Part shown: positions 9,121 through 19,396 of the stretch, piece after piece
Layout of the letters: each line of letters opens with the position of its first letter
Numbering within the stretch: the stretch's first letter is position 1
Assembly (NCBI GenBank): GCA_028280845.1
Contig: JANQKZ010000050.1
Coordinates: forward strand, 1 to 36,191
Origin: Opitutales bacterium
GTDB lineage: Bacteria; Verrucomicrobiota; Verrucomicrobiia; Opitutales; JABSRG01
DNA: 36,191 bases
Reading direction: 5' to 3'
Position numbers and translations under genes: made by a program
Notes under the pieces: model-generated
Database searches by the model: none
Seen by the model: the letters and a program-made list of their open reading frames with translations, nothing else
What the model was told of the DNA's origin: nothing

Positions 9121-10461
9121 ATGAGTGGTGCGCTAAACAATCGATGGCCCCTGGATATCGTTCTGATGAGTAGCCCGGTCTACTGGCCTGACGAATCCCA
9201 GTTTCAACAATTTGCCCAAAGCCTCCAGCAGGCTATCCTCGAGGGAGCTGAGCTGGATCCTGCCGATCTGCGGTTTCACCTATCCTATGGGGAATTGCCT
9301 GAGGACCAGCGTGAGGCCTTGGCCGCTAAATCGACGCTGGTTTTCCTACCGATGAGTGGGGGGTGTCAGCCCGCCATGATTGAACTGGCCGGCGGACATG
9401 CGCATATCGGTCTCTTCAATGCTTACCTGCCTGAATCCGGTCTGCCCATGAGCCTTTCTCATGAGATTATGCACAAGAATGGGCATCCTGCCTGTACGGA
9501 TACCTTTGCCTATTTGCGCCAGGCGGGCGAAGCAGTGAGCTGGCTGTTCAATCTCGAAGATCTGGCTGCCTTTGCCCGGGCATCCCAGGCTGTTTCCCGG
9601 TTAAAACAGGCTCGCCTTTTAAAAATCGGGGAAACCGAGCCCTGGGTCATCAACAGCGAGCGAGACCCCCAGGCCTACCAGGATCGCCTGGGTATAGAGG
9701 TGATTCCAATTGACCGCGAAGTCCTTTATGAGCGTTGCCGCCAGGTTGACGATGCGGATGTGGAGCCCCTCATTGAGCGCTGGCGTTCCGGTGCCCAACA
9801 TCTGGTTGAGGTCGACTCCACCGATATCCGGGAAGCCTGCCGGGTGATACGGGGAATGGAGCACCTCCTCGGGGAACACGAAGCAGATGGGTTGTCGATG
9901 GCTTGCTTTGCCATGATCGGCGACATCAACACGACCAGTTGCCTGGCTTTAAGCTTTTTGAATGATTCCGCTGACTTTATCGGGGCTTGTGAAGGAGATC
10001 TCGAGGCCGGGGTGACCCTGTTTTTATTAAAAGCCCTGGGAGCTGATTTTATCTGGATCGGAAACCCCATTATTCATGCAGATGATTCCCTTGAGCTGGT
10101 TCACTGCACGGCCCCGACCTGCGGATGTGGCATGAACCTGAACTATTCGCTCATGCGACACCATGAGAGTGGGCGTGGAGTGGCCCCCGAGGTGCAGCTT
10201 CCAAAGGGGCGTCCCGTCAGTCTGGCGCGCATCGGGGGAGGCCTGGAGCATATCAAGTTCTACCGGGGTCGCTCAGAAGCCGTGGGGGATAAGCTGCCCG
10301 CCTGTCATACCCAGGTGCATGTGAAGCTGGAAGATGCGACCAGCCAGGACGTACTGGCCAATCTCCTCGGAACCCATCTGGTGTTGACCTATGGGGATTA
10401 CGCTAAGGAACTGGCCTACGTTTCCCGATTCCTCGGCTTGAAGGCTAATACGGAATTTTGA
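9121..10461 (+). CDS. L-fucose/L-arabinose isomerase-fold family protein
   Basis: This is a 446-aa cytoplasmic protein. The C-terminal half carries features of the FucI/AraA-type isomerase fold: ACEGDLEAGVTLFLLKALG (E291, D293), the LVHCTAP segment (H328) and GTHLVLTYGD near residue 419. A CTAPTCGCG cluster (C329, C334, C336) is an unusual addition that could bind metal. The N-terminal part contains a Rossmann-like LVFLPMSGG and HAHIGLFNAYLPES. The family includes many uncharacterised sugar isomerase-like proteins, so the reaction (ketose/aldose isomerisation or a related chemistry) is uncertain. It sits in a tight two-gene unit with the preceding di-iron protein. No Shine-Dalgarno is apparent. 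Confidence 0.75.
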   Translation: MSGALNNRWPLDIVLMSSPVYWPDESQFQQFAQSLQQAILEGAELDPADLRFHLSYGELPEDQREALAAKSTLVFLPMSGGCQPAMIELAGGHAHIGLFNAYLPESGLPMSLSHEIMHKNGHPACTDTFAYLRQAGEAVSWLFNLEDLAAFARASQAVSRLKQARLLKIGETEPWVINSERDPQAYQDRLGIEVIPIDREVLYERCRQVDDADVEPLIERWRSGAQHLVEVDSTDIREACRVIRGMEHLLGEHEADGLSMACFAMIGDINTTSCLALSFLNDSADFIGACEGDLEAGVTLFLLKALGADFIWIGNPIIHADDSLELVHCTAPTCGCGMNLNYSLMRHHESGRGVAPEVQLPKGRPVSLARIGGGLEHIKFYRGRSEAVGDKLPACHTQVHVKLEDATSQDVLANLLGTHLVLTYGDYAKELAYVSRFLGLKANTEF

Positions 10462-10516
10462 CTATAAACTGACTTAAGTTTCGCCAGGGCGGGAGCCTGA
10501 CCGTTTGTCTTTGAAC

Positions 10517-11392
10517 ATGCCAGATATCCCCGATCCTCCTTCCCGTCGTCGTTTCATGAAAAGCTTGGCGGGTCTTTCAGCTGTCAGCGCGGCCGGAACC
10601 GGACTCGGGGTGGCGGCTCCTTCCACAAGCTCGCTGCCGGATAGCCGGCAGCGGGAACGGGTCAATGCACTCCTCCTCAGCGCCACCACGGTTCCGGGAC
10701 AGCCTTCCCTTTCCCAGGCCTGGGAGGCCCTGCCTGAGCTCTACGGAGAGAACAAGCAGGTGCTGCTGATCAATTTTGCCAGTTTGCCCCCCGACCGGGA
10801 TGCTTATGCCAAGCGGATGCAGCGGGAGTTTGATAAGATGGGGGATGGCTTCACGATATCCTCCCTTCACCATGCGAAGCCAAGGGATGCAGCCCGGGTG
10901 GTCCGTGAGGCCGAGGCCTTCTTCATCAGTGGCGGAAACACCTTCCTGCTTTTACGGGAGCTCTACGATCGCTTTGTCGTAGACCTGATTCGTGAGCGGG
11001 TCCTGATGGGAGTGCCCTATGCCGGGTCAAGTGCCGGGTCCAACGTGGCCGGAACGGTGATAGGCTGCACCAATGATTTTCCCCTGGTTGATGTGCCGAC
11101 GCGCCGTTCCCTGGGAATTCTACCGGGTGTGTTCAATCCACATCATCCGGATCCCGAATTGGATCCCGGGAATTTCGAGCACCGCCAATGGAAGATCAGC
11201 CATTACGCGAGTCACCAACGCCACGAGCCAGTGTTTGGGATTACCGATCCGGGAATGATTCGAATACAGGGAAATCGGTTCACGCTGCTGGGGAAGGCAG
11301 CATGGGGCTACCTTCGTCAAGGGGATCAGCAGGTAGATCTGTTTTCGGAAGATAACCGCGACCTGACTGCAGCGATGGAGCAGGTGGGTTAA
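10517..11392 (+). CDS. Exported peptidase S51 (dipeptidase E-like)
   Basis: This is a protein of about 291 aa. It begins with a twin-arginine-type signal (SRRRFMKSLAGLSAVSAAGT), followed by a peptidase S51 domain. The family glycine loop is ISGGNTF, the catalytic serine lies in AGSSAGSN, and the catalytic histidine is probably in NPHHPD, as in Salmonella PepE and cyanophycinase. S51 enzymes cleave alpha-aspartyl dipeptides or related beta-linked substrates. An extracytoplasmic location is inferred from the leader and differs from cytoplasmic PepE. Start choice is uncertain: TTGs at 10505 and 10511 are in frame upstream, and a GGGAG lies about 10 nt before the first. It is 55 bp downstream of the isomerase-like gene, so it may be part of that operon. 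Confidence 0.8.
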   Translation: MPDIPDPPSRRRFMKSLAGLSAVSAAGTGLGVAAPSTSSLPDSRQRERVNALLLSATTVPGQPSLSQAWEALPELYGENKQVLLINFASLPPDRDAYAKRMQREFDKMGDGFTISSLHHAKPRDAARVVREAEAFFISGGNTFLLLRELYDRFVVDLIRERVLMGVPYAGSSAGSNVAGTVIGCTNDFPLVDVPTRRSLGILPGVFNPHHPDPELDPGNFEHRQWKISHYASHQRHEPVFGITDPGMIRIQGNRFTLLGKAAWGYLRQGDQQVDLFSEDNRDLTAAMEQVG

Positions 11393-11462
11393 AGCGACGC
11401 GCCCTGTCGGGGTTCCGGATTCAGGTAGAGCTGTCCCCTCGGGCCAGACGCAATGGTCTTGG

Positions 11463-12899
11463 TCAGGGCTCGCCGGAGAACCGGAACGCGTAGAGGTCTC
11501 CGTCTTTCAGGTGGAACTTCAGGCGAACCACTTGCCCGTTGTATTGAGAGAGGTCAGGGCTGCCCTTCCAGGAAACCTGCTGGTCGATGAAATTGCCGAG
11601 CATAGGCTCACAGTCCTTCGTGGAAAATCCGGGAAGCGGATTTCCGGCTTTGTCCGTAAGTTCTACCCGCAATTCGCCTGCGGCGGAGGTCTCCAGGTTC
11701 ACTTCCAGGCGATTGCCCGTGAAGGTGAACGGTTTGGTCGTCAGGGTTCCTCCGTTATAGTCGGCATGTGCACTGACAAAACCGTCCAGGCGAAGGCTGT
11801 ATCGCGCAATGTGCGCGGTGGGTTGGGCATAGTGCGACATACGGTAGATGTAGAGTTCGCGCCCATTCAACGCAGGCACAAGGCCCAGGGCGGGGGTATT
11901 GTCGCGGGCGATCCAATCTCTGGCGGTATCCCCGGGACGGATAAAAGCCTCCATGAAGGTTCGGTCGTAGCTGGCCCCTCCACGGGTGCTCATGAAGATC
12001 GAGTCGCTGGAGGTGCTGCGGTAATTGTCATAGGCCACGAGGTTTTTGGCGTCCTCCCCGGTATACCCCGATTTTTCGGGGAAGAAGCGTTTGGCCAACG
12101 CGATGTAGATGTGAGGTGCCCGAAAATAAGGCTGGGTGCCATTGGTGTAGAGCTGTTCTTGCGGGGTGTCCCCATAGGTCATCACGCCCGGGTTGGTCCA
12201 GTTGAGGAAATCTTTGCTGGTGGTGCGGCTGATGGTGCGATAACCCGTAAATCCTTCCCCTGTCCAGGTCCTGAAATAACAGACATACTGCTGCTCGGCC
12301 TCAGACCAGAAGGCGACATTGTGTGAATCGAACATGCCCTGGGTGAAAATGTAGTCTTCCTGGATCAGCTCCCAGTTTAAACCATCGGCCGAGACAAAAC
12401 CATAAAGCCCCTTGGTCTCATCGCCGGCGATCGCTTTGAAGCGTTGCTCGGGCGGGGTGTCGGGGTTAGTGTCCAGAAAGGGAGAAAAGTTACGGGAATA
12501 GACATCTTTTTCGGCCAAAACAATATTGTTGGCCGATGACCCGTGGTGTTCAAAGCGTCCGAGCTGGGGCTTCACCCAGTGGATGCCGTCGACCGACTCC
12601 GCGTATGCAGTGATGGCGCGGCGATCTTCTATCTCCTGTCCCGGCATACCCCGGTAAAACATCATGTAGCGGTGCCCATCCAGAATGACGGTGGGATACG
12701 CGGAGAACGGGCCTTCCCATGGCTGGTCAAAGGACAGGGCGACGCCTTCGTAGCGCGGGGCATGGAGACGCAGGTCGAGTTGGTCCAGAGACTCTATTAA
12801 GGTGTGATCCACAAAGAGTTCGCGGCGGTCCTCGAGGTGTATGGGAGCCCCATGAAGGAGGAGGGGGATAAAGAGCAGGGGAAGGAGATACGTTTTCAT
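11463..12899 (-). CDS. Secreted GH32/GH43-like five-bladed propeller glycosidase
   Basis: This 478-aa protein has a signal peptide (MKTYLLPLLFIPLLLHGAP). Blades typical of the GH32/GH43/GH68 superfamily follow: LFVDHTLIES near the start, GPFSAYPTVILDGHRYMMFYRG, AYAESVDGIHW, FVSADGLNWELI and QGMFDSHNVAFWSEAEQQYVCYF. The C-terminus (about 390-478) is a beta-sandwich ending LKFHLKDGDLYAFRF, as in many Planctomycetes and Verrucomicrobia exported proteins. Candidate acidic catalytic residues are D31, in VDHTL, and D in GMFDSHN, but an assignment needs structure. It is the last gene of a four-gene minus-strand operon (34 bp after the sialidase-like gene). Substrate unknown. Confidence 0.75.
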   Translation of the reverse strand: MKTYLLPLLFIPLLLHGAPIHLEDRRELFVDHTLIESLDQLDLRLHAPRYEGVALSFDQPWEGPFSAYPTVILDGHRYMMFYRGMPGQEIEDRRAITAYAESVDGIHWVKPQLGRFEHHGSSANNIVLAEKDVYSRNFSPFLDTNPDTPPEQRFKAIAGDETKGLYGFVSADGLNWELIQEDYIFTQGMFDSHNVAFWSEAEQQYVCYFRTWTGEGFTGYRTISRTTSKDFLNWTNPGVMTYGDTPQEQLYTNGTQPYFRAPHIYIALAKRFFPEKSGYTGEDAKNLVAYDNYRSTSSDSIFMSTRGGASYDRTFMEAFIRPGDTARDWIARDNTPALGLVPALNGRELYIYRMSHYAQPTAHIARYSLRLDGFVSAHADYNGGTLTTKPFTFTGNRLEVNLETSAAGELRVELTDKAGNPLPGFSTKDCEPMLGNFIDQQVSWKGSPDLSQYNGQVVRLKFHLKDGDLYAFRFSGEP

Positions 12900-12933
12900 T
12901 TGAGTGGTTGTAGAGCTGTCTGGTTGAAGCGGT

Positions 12934-14100
12934 TCATTTCAGTCTCCAAATGGTTCCATGAATCCCGGGTTTCACCCGGTTTGGATCCGGGGGTTGCATC
13001 CGGGGATTGGCATCGGCCGGGACATTGGGCTGGTAATACACGGTGAGGATGGTTCCGGGTTCCAGTTCGAGGGAAACCGGGTAGCCGAGGTCCTTATTCG
13101 GGGCGTCATCGCGAATGATGATCTCATCCTCCTTGTCCCAGGTGATTCCGTCTACGCTTACCGCAACCCGTTGTCCGAAAGGCGAACGGCGGTGCCCGTA
13201 GGTCACCAGGACCCGCCCGTCGGCAAGCTGAAGGAGGTGGGGAGGGAATCCCCACAACGTAGTCTTGAAGGGGGCGGACCAGGTCCGTCCGTAATCATCG
13301 GAGTACGAACCATAGGCATAGGAAAGAGGGGATTTATCGTCATATGGCTTAGCGGTTGCCCGGATCATCATGAGAACCCGCCCGGACTTCAGTTGTATGA
13401 CATGGGGTTCCCCGAAGCGCAGGGCATCCGGAAGCGGACTCAGGATCTCGGCGGTTTTTTCAAACGTTCCCATCGGATTAGACCCGACATAAACCCCGGC
13501 ACGATCCGGGTGATTCCGGTAGGAGGCGACGAGGATTTCTCCATTATCCATATGGACCCCTCCGTGGATGGAATCCTGTCCGGGGACCGGGTGCGACCAG
13601 GTGTATCCTCCATCTTCCGATACGAGATGCCATTCGCCTTCCCATCGGGCTGCCTCCCGGTACTCGCGGGTGTCCACATGCTGAATCCAACGATTCAGGG
13701 TGTCCTGTTCATAGGCCAGGGGAGGCAGCTTGGCGTAGGCGGTTGGGGTCCACCGGGTAGTGCGGACGTGCAGGATGAGCCGACCATCTTCGAGCAGGGT
13801 GAGACCGGACTCCCGGTCATCCAGGGGAGAGTCATACACGACGACCGGGGTTTCCCAGGTTTGACCATTGTCTTTGGAACGGGAGAGGAGGATTTGTCCG
13901 TCCGGGCCGAGGTGTTCTTCGGTCCGGGTGTAGCATACAATGATGTCGCCATCTGCAGTACGAGCGATGGCCGGCCAGGCACAATATTCATCGCGCATTT
14001 CGTAGATAGTCAGGTGTTGAAGGATTTCGGCCTCGGCTCCGAGGAGCCGACCGGGAATGACCAGGGACAGGATGAAGAAACTATAGAAGAAGCGGTTCAT
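12934..14100 (-). CDS. Secreted sialidase-like (BNR/Asp-box) propeller protein
   Basis: This 388-aa protein has a signal peptide (MNRFFYSFFILSLVIPGRLL, then GAEAE). At least three Asp boxes are visible: SRSKDNGQTWETP, VSEDGGYTWSHP and SYSDDYGRTWSAP, with a fourth degenerate one (SVDGITWDKE). This indicates a six-bladed sialidase-type propeller. The classical F/Y-R-I-P motif is replaced by YCAWPAI, so true exo-sialidase activity is doubtful. Similar proteins in marine bacteria are annotated exo-alpha-sialidase or uncharacterised BNR proteins. It lies 10 bp after the symporter gene in an operon of glycan genes, which supports a polysaccharide or oligosaccharide substrate. Confidence 0.8.
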   Translation of the reverse strand: MNRFFYSFFILSLVIPGRLLGAEAEILQHLTIYEMRDEYCAWPAIARTADGDIIVCYTRTEEHLGPDGQILLSRSKDNGQTWETPVVVYDSPLDDRESGLTLLEDGRLILHVRTTRWTPTAYAKLPPLAYEQDTLNRWIQHVDTREYREAARWEGEWHLVSEDGGYTWSHPVPGQDSIHGGVHMDNGEILVASYRNHPDRAGVYVGSNPMGTFEKTAEILSPLPDALRFGEPHVIQLKSGRVLMMIRATAKPYDDKSPLSYAYGSYSDDYGRTWSAPFKTTLWGFPPHLLQLADGRVLVTYGHRRSPFGQRVAVSVDGITWDKEDEIIIRDDAPNKDLGYPVSLELEPGTILTVYYQPNVPADANPRMQPPDPNRVKPGIHGTIWRLK

Positions 14101-14110
14101 GGGATAAGAC

Positions 14111-15478
14111 TCAATTTTCTATGTGGTGGCGTTGGTCGAGCTCCGCCTTGATTTCGCGCAGCTGACCTTCGGTGAGTGGATAAAAGAAAAAGGCAATCAG
14201 GCCTACCACGCAGGCGATGGATGGCAGCACACTCATCACCAGGCGAATCCCGACGAGCGCTTCCTCGGTCTGATCTACATTGGGAACATAACCGTAGAGG
14301 GTCAGGGTCCACCCCGTGATGGCTCCACCAATCCCGCCGCCGAACTTCAGGGCGAGGGTGCCGGCGGAATAAACAAGCCCGGTGGCCCGGCGCTGGTTTT
14401 TCCATTCGGAGTAGTCGGCCGCATCGGCCAGCATGGCGAAGAACAACACGACAATCGGGCCGGTGGCGAACTCGGTGACAAACGACAATCCGAAGATCCA
14501 TGCAATATCATCAGGCGTGGCCAGGTAGAGCGGTGCACTGGTCAGGCCGGCTACGATAAAGCTGGCATTCATGATGGTGCGCTTTCCGAAGCGGGCGACC
14601 AGGACCCCGGTGATGGCCGCTCCAATCATACTGCCCAAGGTTCCAAAGACGAGAAATCCTGCGGATAGCGGGACATTGCCCACAAAGTAGGTGAAATAGT
14701 AAAGGGTGGCTCCCTGTTTCAGGGTGGTCAGGGTGACAAAGGACAAGCCCACACAGAAGAGGATCAGCCACGGGCGGTTGCGGAACAGGTCTTTCATGTC
14801 CCGCTTCAAGCCGACTTTCCAATCCGTCTTTGGCGGAGCTACAGGACGGACGCGTTCCCTGGTCCCGGCGAAGGTGATGAGGAAGAGCATGATACTGGTC
14901 GCCGCAAACAGCATCATGGTTCGCTGGTAGCCCGCCACGTCGTCACCTTGCCCGAAGGTTTCTACCAGGTAGCTGTTCAAGCCCTGGGTGATGATGCCAC
15001 CGAGGAATGCCCCGAAAAACCGGAAGGAGGTCAGGGTGGTCCGCTCGTTGGGATCGGAGGACATGACCCCCGTCAGGGCAGAGTAGGGGACATTGTTGGC
15101 CGTGAAGGCGAGGAGAAGGAGATTGTAGGTCAGGTAGGCGTAGATGAGTTTCCCGGTTTGTCCAAAATCAGGGGTCGTAAAAGTGAGCACCGTCAGGACT
15201 CCAAAGGGGACGGCGGTCCACAGTATCCAGGGCCGGAATTTGCCCCACCGGGAATTCCCCCGATCAGCCAGGAGTCCGATAATGAAATCAGTAATCCCGT
15301 CAGCGTAGCGACTGACCAGCAGGAGCGTGCCTACAGCTGCGGCGGAAATGCCAAAGACATCGGTATAAAAGATTGGCAGGAAGACCATGAGGGTACGCCA
15401 GGTCAGATTGGCGGCACAGTCTCCCAGGCCAAAAGCGACCTTTTCTTTGAAGGGAATATGTTGGGAGTCGGGGGGCAA
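14111..15478 (-). CDS. GPH-family (MFS) sodium/proton:sugar symporter
   Basis: This 455-aa protein has about 12 hydrophobic segments. It shows the glycoside-pentoside-hexuronide (GPH) family start KEKVAFGLGDCAANLTW, the cytoplasmic loop LADRGNSRWGKFRPW (family D-R-x-x-x-x-x-G-x-x-R-P), and VPYSALTGVMSSDPNERT. It imports mono- or oligosaccharides into the cytoplasm, here probably products of the adjacent glycosidases. The only early start is TTG (15476-15478); no in-frame ATG precedes MPPDSQHIPFKEK. It is 22 bp downstream of the GH1 gene and 10 bp upstream of the sialidase-like gene, forming one operon. Confidence 0.92.
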   Translation of the reverse strand: MPPDSQHIPFKEKVAFGLGDCAANLTWRTLMVFLPIFYTDVFGISAAAVGTLLLVSRYADGITDFIIGLLADRGNSRWGKFRPWILWTAVPFGVLTVLTFTTPDFGQTGKLIYAYLTYNLLLLAFTANNVPYSALTGVMSSDPNERTTLTSFRFFGAFLGGIITQGLNSYLVETFGQGDDVAGYQRTMMLFAATSIMLFLITFAGTRERVRPVAPPKTDWKVGLKRDMKDLFRNRPWLILFCVGLSFVTLTTLKQGATLYYFTYFVGNVPLSAGFLVFGTLGSMIGAAITGVLVARFGKRTIMNASFIVAGLTSAPLYLATPDDIAWIFGLSFVTEFATGPIVVLFFAMLADAADYSEWKNQRRATGLVYSAGTLALKFGGGIGGAITGWTLTLYGYVPNVDQTEEALVGIRLVMSVLPSIACVVGLIAFFFYPLTEGQLREIKAELDQRHHIEN

Positions 15479-15500
15479 GGCTATGATGGGAAAGTAGAGG

Positions 15501-17064
<1,564 letters not shown>

Positions 17065-19116
17065 ATGAATCGAAGAGAGGCATTAAAAATAGGCGGGCTG
17101 GCCCTGGGTGGCGCTGCTGTGAGTCGTGCAAACCCGTATGGTGTAGCGATGCCTCCCCCCAATACGCGACGCCTATTTTTTGAACTGAGGGACCTTCCCC
17201 GTATTCGTGCCAATGCGCGAACGCTCTTGTTAGGGCAAACCTTCCGCGAGTGGCAAAGCACGGGTTTGGACACCATGGCGAAGGGGTGGCATGACTTTCG
17301 TGAGAGTGGAGACATTGTCTTTGACCTTCGCCAGGTCTGGCTCGGTTTTACCCAATCCACGACCGTTCAGTTAATCGAACCGACCCGCAAACGGGAAACG
17401 GCCTTGCTGGATACCATTCGGGAAGTGATCGAACTGGATAAATGGGATTATTTTCTCGACGGTGATGAGGTGCTGGGAATCATGCGTTCCTCAATGGCCA
17501 TTTCCCGCTTGCTATTCGCCCGGGAGGTCCTTGGTGATGCGATTGATCCGGAGCTGGACGCCCGGCTGCTGGATGCCATTGCAGAGAAAGGCATTGTCCC
17601 CTGTCACCGGACGGTTTACGATATGGATCATCCCGACCAGGTTGAGGGGTGGGCCTTCGACCCGAAGCAACGTCCCTACCATGAGATCGATATGCGGCGT
17701 TGGCCGCTGATCCTGGGCAGCAATAACCTGAGGGCGATCCCCACTTTCGCTATGGGTCTCGGCGCCCTGGCCCTGGAAGGTCGCGATGCTCGCGCCGCGG
17801 AATGGTTGGAGCTGGCGGAGTCCAGCTCGCGGAAGGTGTTTGGTCTCTTCTCCCGGGATGGCAGCTTTTTTGAGGGCTTGTCCTACGCAGGCTATACGCT
17901 GCGAACCCTGCTGCAATTCTGCAATGCCCACCTCAAGCAGAAGGGCCATATCGATTGGACACGGGAAATGAATTGGGAGGGCTTCCTTGAGTTCGTCGCC
18001 ACGATGCAAGCAGGGAAATATCCGGATGGTACTCCTGATATTGTAAACTTCAGTGATGCCCGGACCTCGCTTTATCCCTGTGTCAGTTCCTGGATAGAAG
18101 AGCACACCGGTAATCCGGCAGCCCAATATGTGGCAGAGAAGTATTCAGTTCCCGGATACTTTATGGACTATCTCTGGTTTAGGCCAAATCGACCGATGCG
18201 CAACCTTCCTGTTTCGTTGGAAAATCACCTGAATGATCTGGACTGGGTGCTGTGCCGATCGGGATGGGGAAAAGCGGACGCGGTCCTTGCCTTTCGCAGT
18301 GGGTATCCCGCCAACCATGAGCACGCAGACCGGAACAGTTTCTTTTTTAAGATCTACGAGGAGCGCCTGCTCAATGATCATTTCGGGGCCGCCTACGACC
18401 GCTTGCACCCGGGGTGGAGCCTGCGCCTGACAAAGGGCCATAACGTGGTCCTGGTCGATGGCAAGGGCCAGCAGTACCACGAGGGTGAGGAAGGCGTGAA
18501 TGAAGGGCTCTCCATTGCCCGGGTCGTTCGCTTTGAGGACGAGGGGCAAAAAGTCTGGTGGTCGAGTGACGCCGCCCACGGCTATCGCCTGGTTAATCCC
18601 AATGTCCGGCGCGTCATGCGGACAGTGGCGTTCGCTAAACCGGATGTGATTGTCGTCTGGGATGAAGTGGATCTGGAGCGGGACCCGGCAGAGGTGGAAG
18701 TGCGTTACTACCCGGATAACCGGGACGGTGAGGCGGGCCTCAGCCTCGACGGGGGCACGTTTCGAATTCAACGCCCAAAGGCAGAACTCTTCGGGCTCGC
18801 TGCCGGCAGAGCGGGCGTTGGTTTGGAGGTGGACCTGCTGGACCCCACAGAGGATCCACCCCCTGCTTCGGCCGGGACCAGTAAACAGGCCGGGGATCAT
18901 CTATGGGAGTTTGGAGAATATCCCTACGTTGGGGTCGCTTCAGCGGGGAAGGCGATGCAGCATTCCATTGTGACCGTATTAGTGGCCCGGCCGGGGACCG
19001 AAAACCTGCGGCCGGCGGCAACGGTGGAGGCGACCCCCCAGGGATGGTATTTTCGGGTCGCCGATGTAGACGGTTACCTGGTGCGGGATGGGGCCGATTC
19101 GTCTGTGCTGTGGTAG
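17065..19116 (+). CDS. Exported heparinase II/III family protein (copy 1)
   Basis: This 683-aa protein starts MNRREALKIGGLALGGAAVS, a twin-arginine-like leader. An alpha-helical toroid domain of about 370 residues follows (WDYFLDGDEVLGIMRSSMAI, MGLGALALEGRD). The C-terminal beta-sheet region has the hallmark N417-H-E-H-A-D-R-N motif and HPGWSLRLTKGHNVVLVDG. These are typical of heparinase II/III-like polysaccharide lyases and homologues acting on uronate-containing glycans. It is a paralogue of the protein encoded at 21410-23449, with matching positions for HPGWSLRLTKGH and NHEHADRN. Substrate (glycosaminoglycan, alginate-like or sulfated algal glycan) cannot be read from sequence. It is convergent with the nag operon across a hairpin. 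Confidence 0.85.
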   Translation: MNRREALKIGGLALGGAAVSRANPYGVAMPPPNTRRLFFELRDLPRIRANARTLLLGQTFREWQSTGLDTMAKGWHDFRESGDIVFDLRQVWLGFTQSTTVQLIEPTRKRETALLDTIREVIELDKWDYFLDGDEVLGIMRSSMAISRLLFAREVLGDAIDPELDARLLDAIAEKGIVPCHRTVYDMDHPDQVEGWAFDPKQRPYHEIDMRRWPLILGSNNLRAIPTFAMGLGALALEGRDARAAEWLELAESSSRKVFGLFSRDGSFFEGLSYAGYTLRTLLQFCNAHLKQKGHIDWTREMNWEGFLEFVATMQAGKYPDGTPDIVNFSDARTSLYPCVSSWIEEHTGNPAAQYVAEKYSVPGYFMDYLWFRPNRPMRNLPVSLENHLNDLDWVLCRSGWGKADAVLAFRSGYPANHEHADRNSFFFKIYEERLLNDHFGAAYDRLHPGWSLRLTKGHNVVLVDGKGQQYHEGEEGVNEGLSIARVVRFEDEGQKVWWSSDAAHGYRLVNPNVRRVMRTVAFAKPDVIVVWDEVDLERDPAEVEVRYYPDNRDGEAGLSLDGGTFRIQRPKAELFGLAAGRAGVGLEVDLLDPTEDPPPASAGTSKQAGDHLWEFGEYPYVGVASAGKAMQHSIVTVLVARPGTENLRPAATVEATPQGWYFRVADVDGYLVRDGADSSVLW

Positions 19117-19181
19117 GGGTAGGAAATTGGGTGACTGGAAGGGAAACCGCTTACCTTTTTCGGGCTCAGCCAGTCTACCCC
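19116..19181. terminator. Bulged stem between convergent genes
   Basis: GGGGTA (19116-19121) and GACTGG (19133-19138) pair with CCAGTC (19170-19175) and TACCCC (19176-19181), giving a two-part stem with a one-sided bulge. It lies between the stop of the + strand heparinase-like gene and the end of the minus-strand nag operon, with a TTTTT inside the loop. A bidirectional termination role is inferred and weak. Confidence 0.35.
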
Positions 19182-19194
19182 GGATTGCCCCTGA

Positions 19195-19392
19195 TTAAAA
19201 CGCAAAGCCGGGAAAGAGGCGCCGGCCCGTTTCCAGGTAGTAGGCTTCCACCCGGGTAGCATCGAGTCCATCCATGGCATTGGCCAGGTGGTGGGTGGTG
19301 GTTTGCATGACCTCCGTTTCGGCCTGGCAGCCAGCGCAAAGGACGCTGCAGCCAAACAGAAAGTTCAGTAGAATGGTGGGGCGAGGCTTCAT
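19195..19392 (-). CDS. Small lipoprotein linked to nagA
   Basis: This 65-aa ORF starts 4 bp after the nagA stop. The N-terminus KPRPTILLNFLFGCSVLC is a lipoprotein signal with a lipobox-like CAGC at residues 19-22, so the mature peptide would begin CQAETEVMQ. The mature part, about 44 residues, is hydrophilic and contains TTTHHLANAMDGLDATRVEAYYLETGRR. No family is recognised. The tight spacing argues for co-expression with nagB and nagA. The alternative is a spurious ORF in GC-rich DNA, but the lipobox and position make a real gene more likely. Confidence 0.55.
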   Translation of the reverse strand: MKPRPTILLNFLFGCSVLCAGCQAETEVMQTTTHHLANAMDGLDATRVEAYYLETGRRLFPGFAF

Positions 19393-19396
19393 GAAA

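Noticed and set aside
12958-14151. 397-codon + strand frame opposite the sialidase-like gene
   Set aside because: Antisense shadow of a gene with a signal peptide and Asp boxes; no recognisable product.
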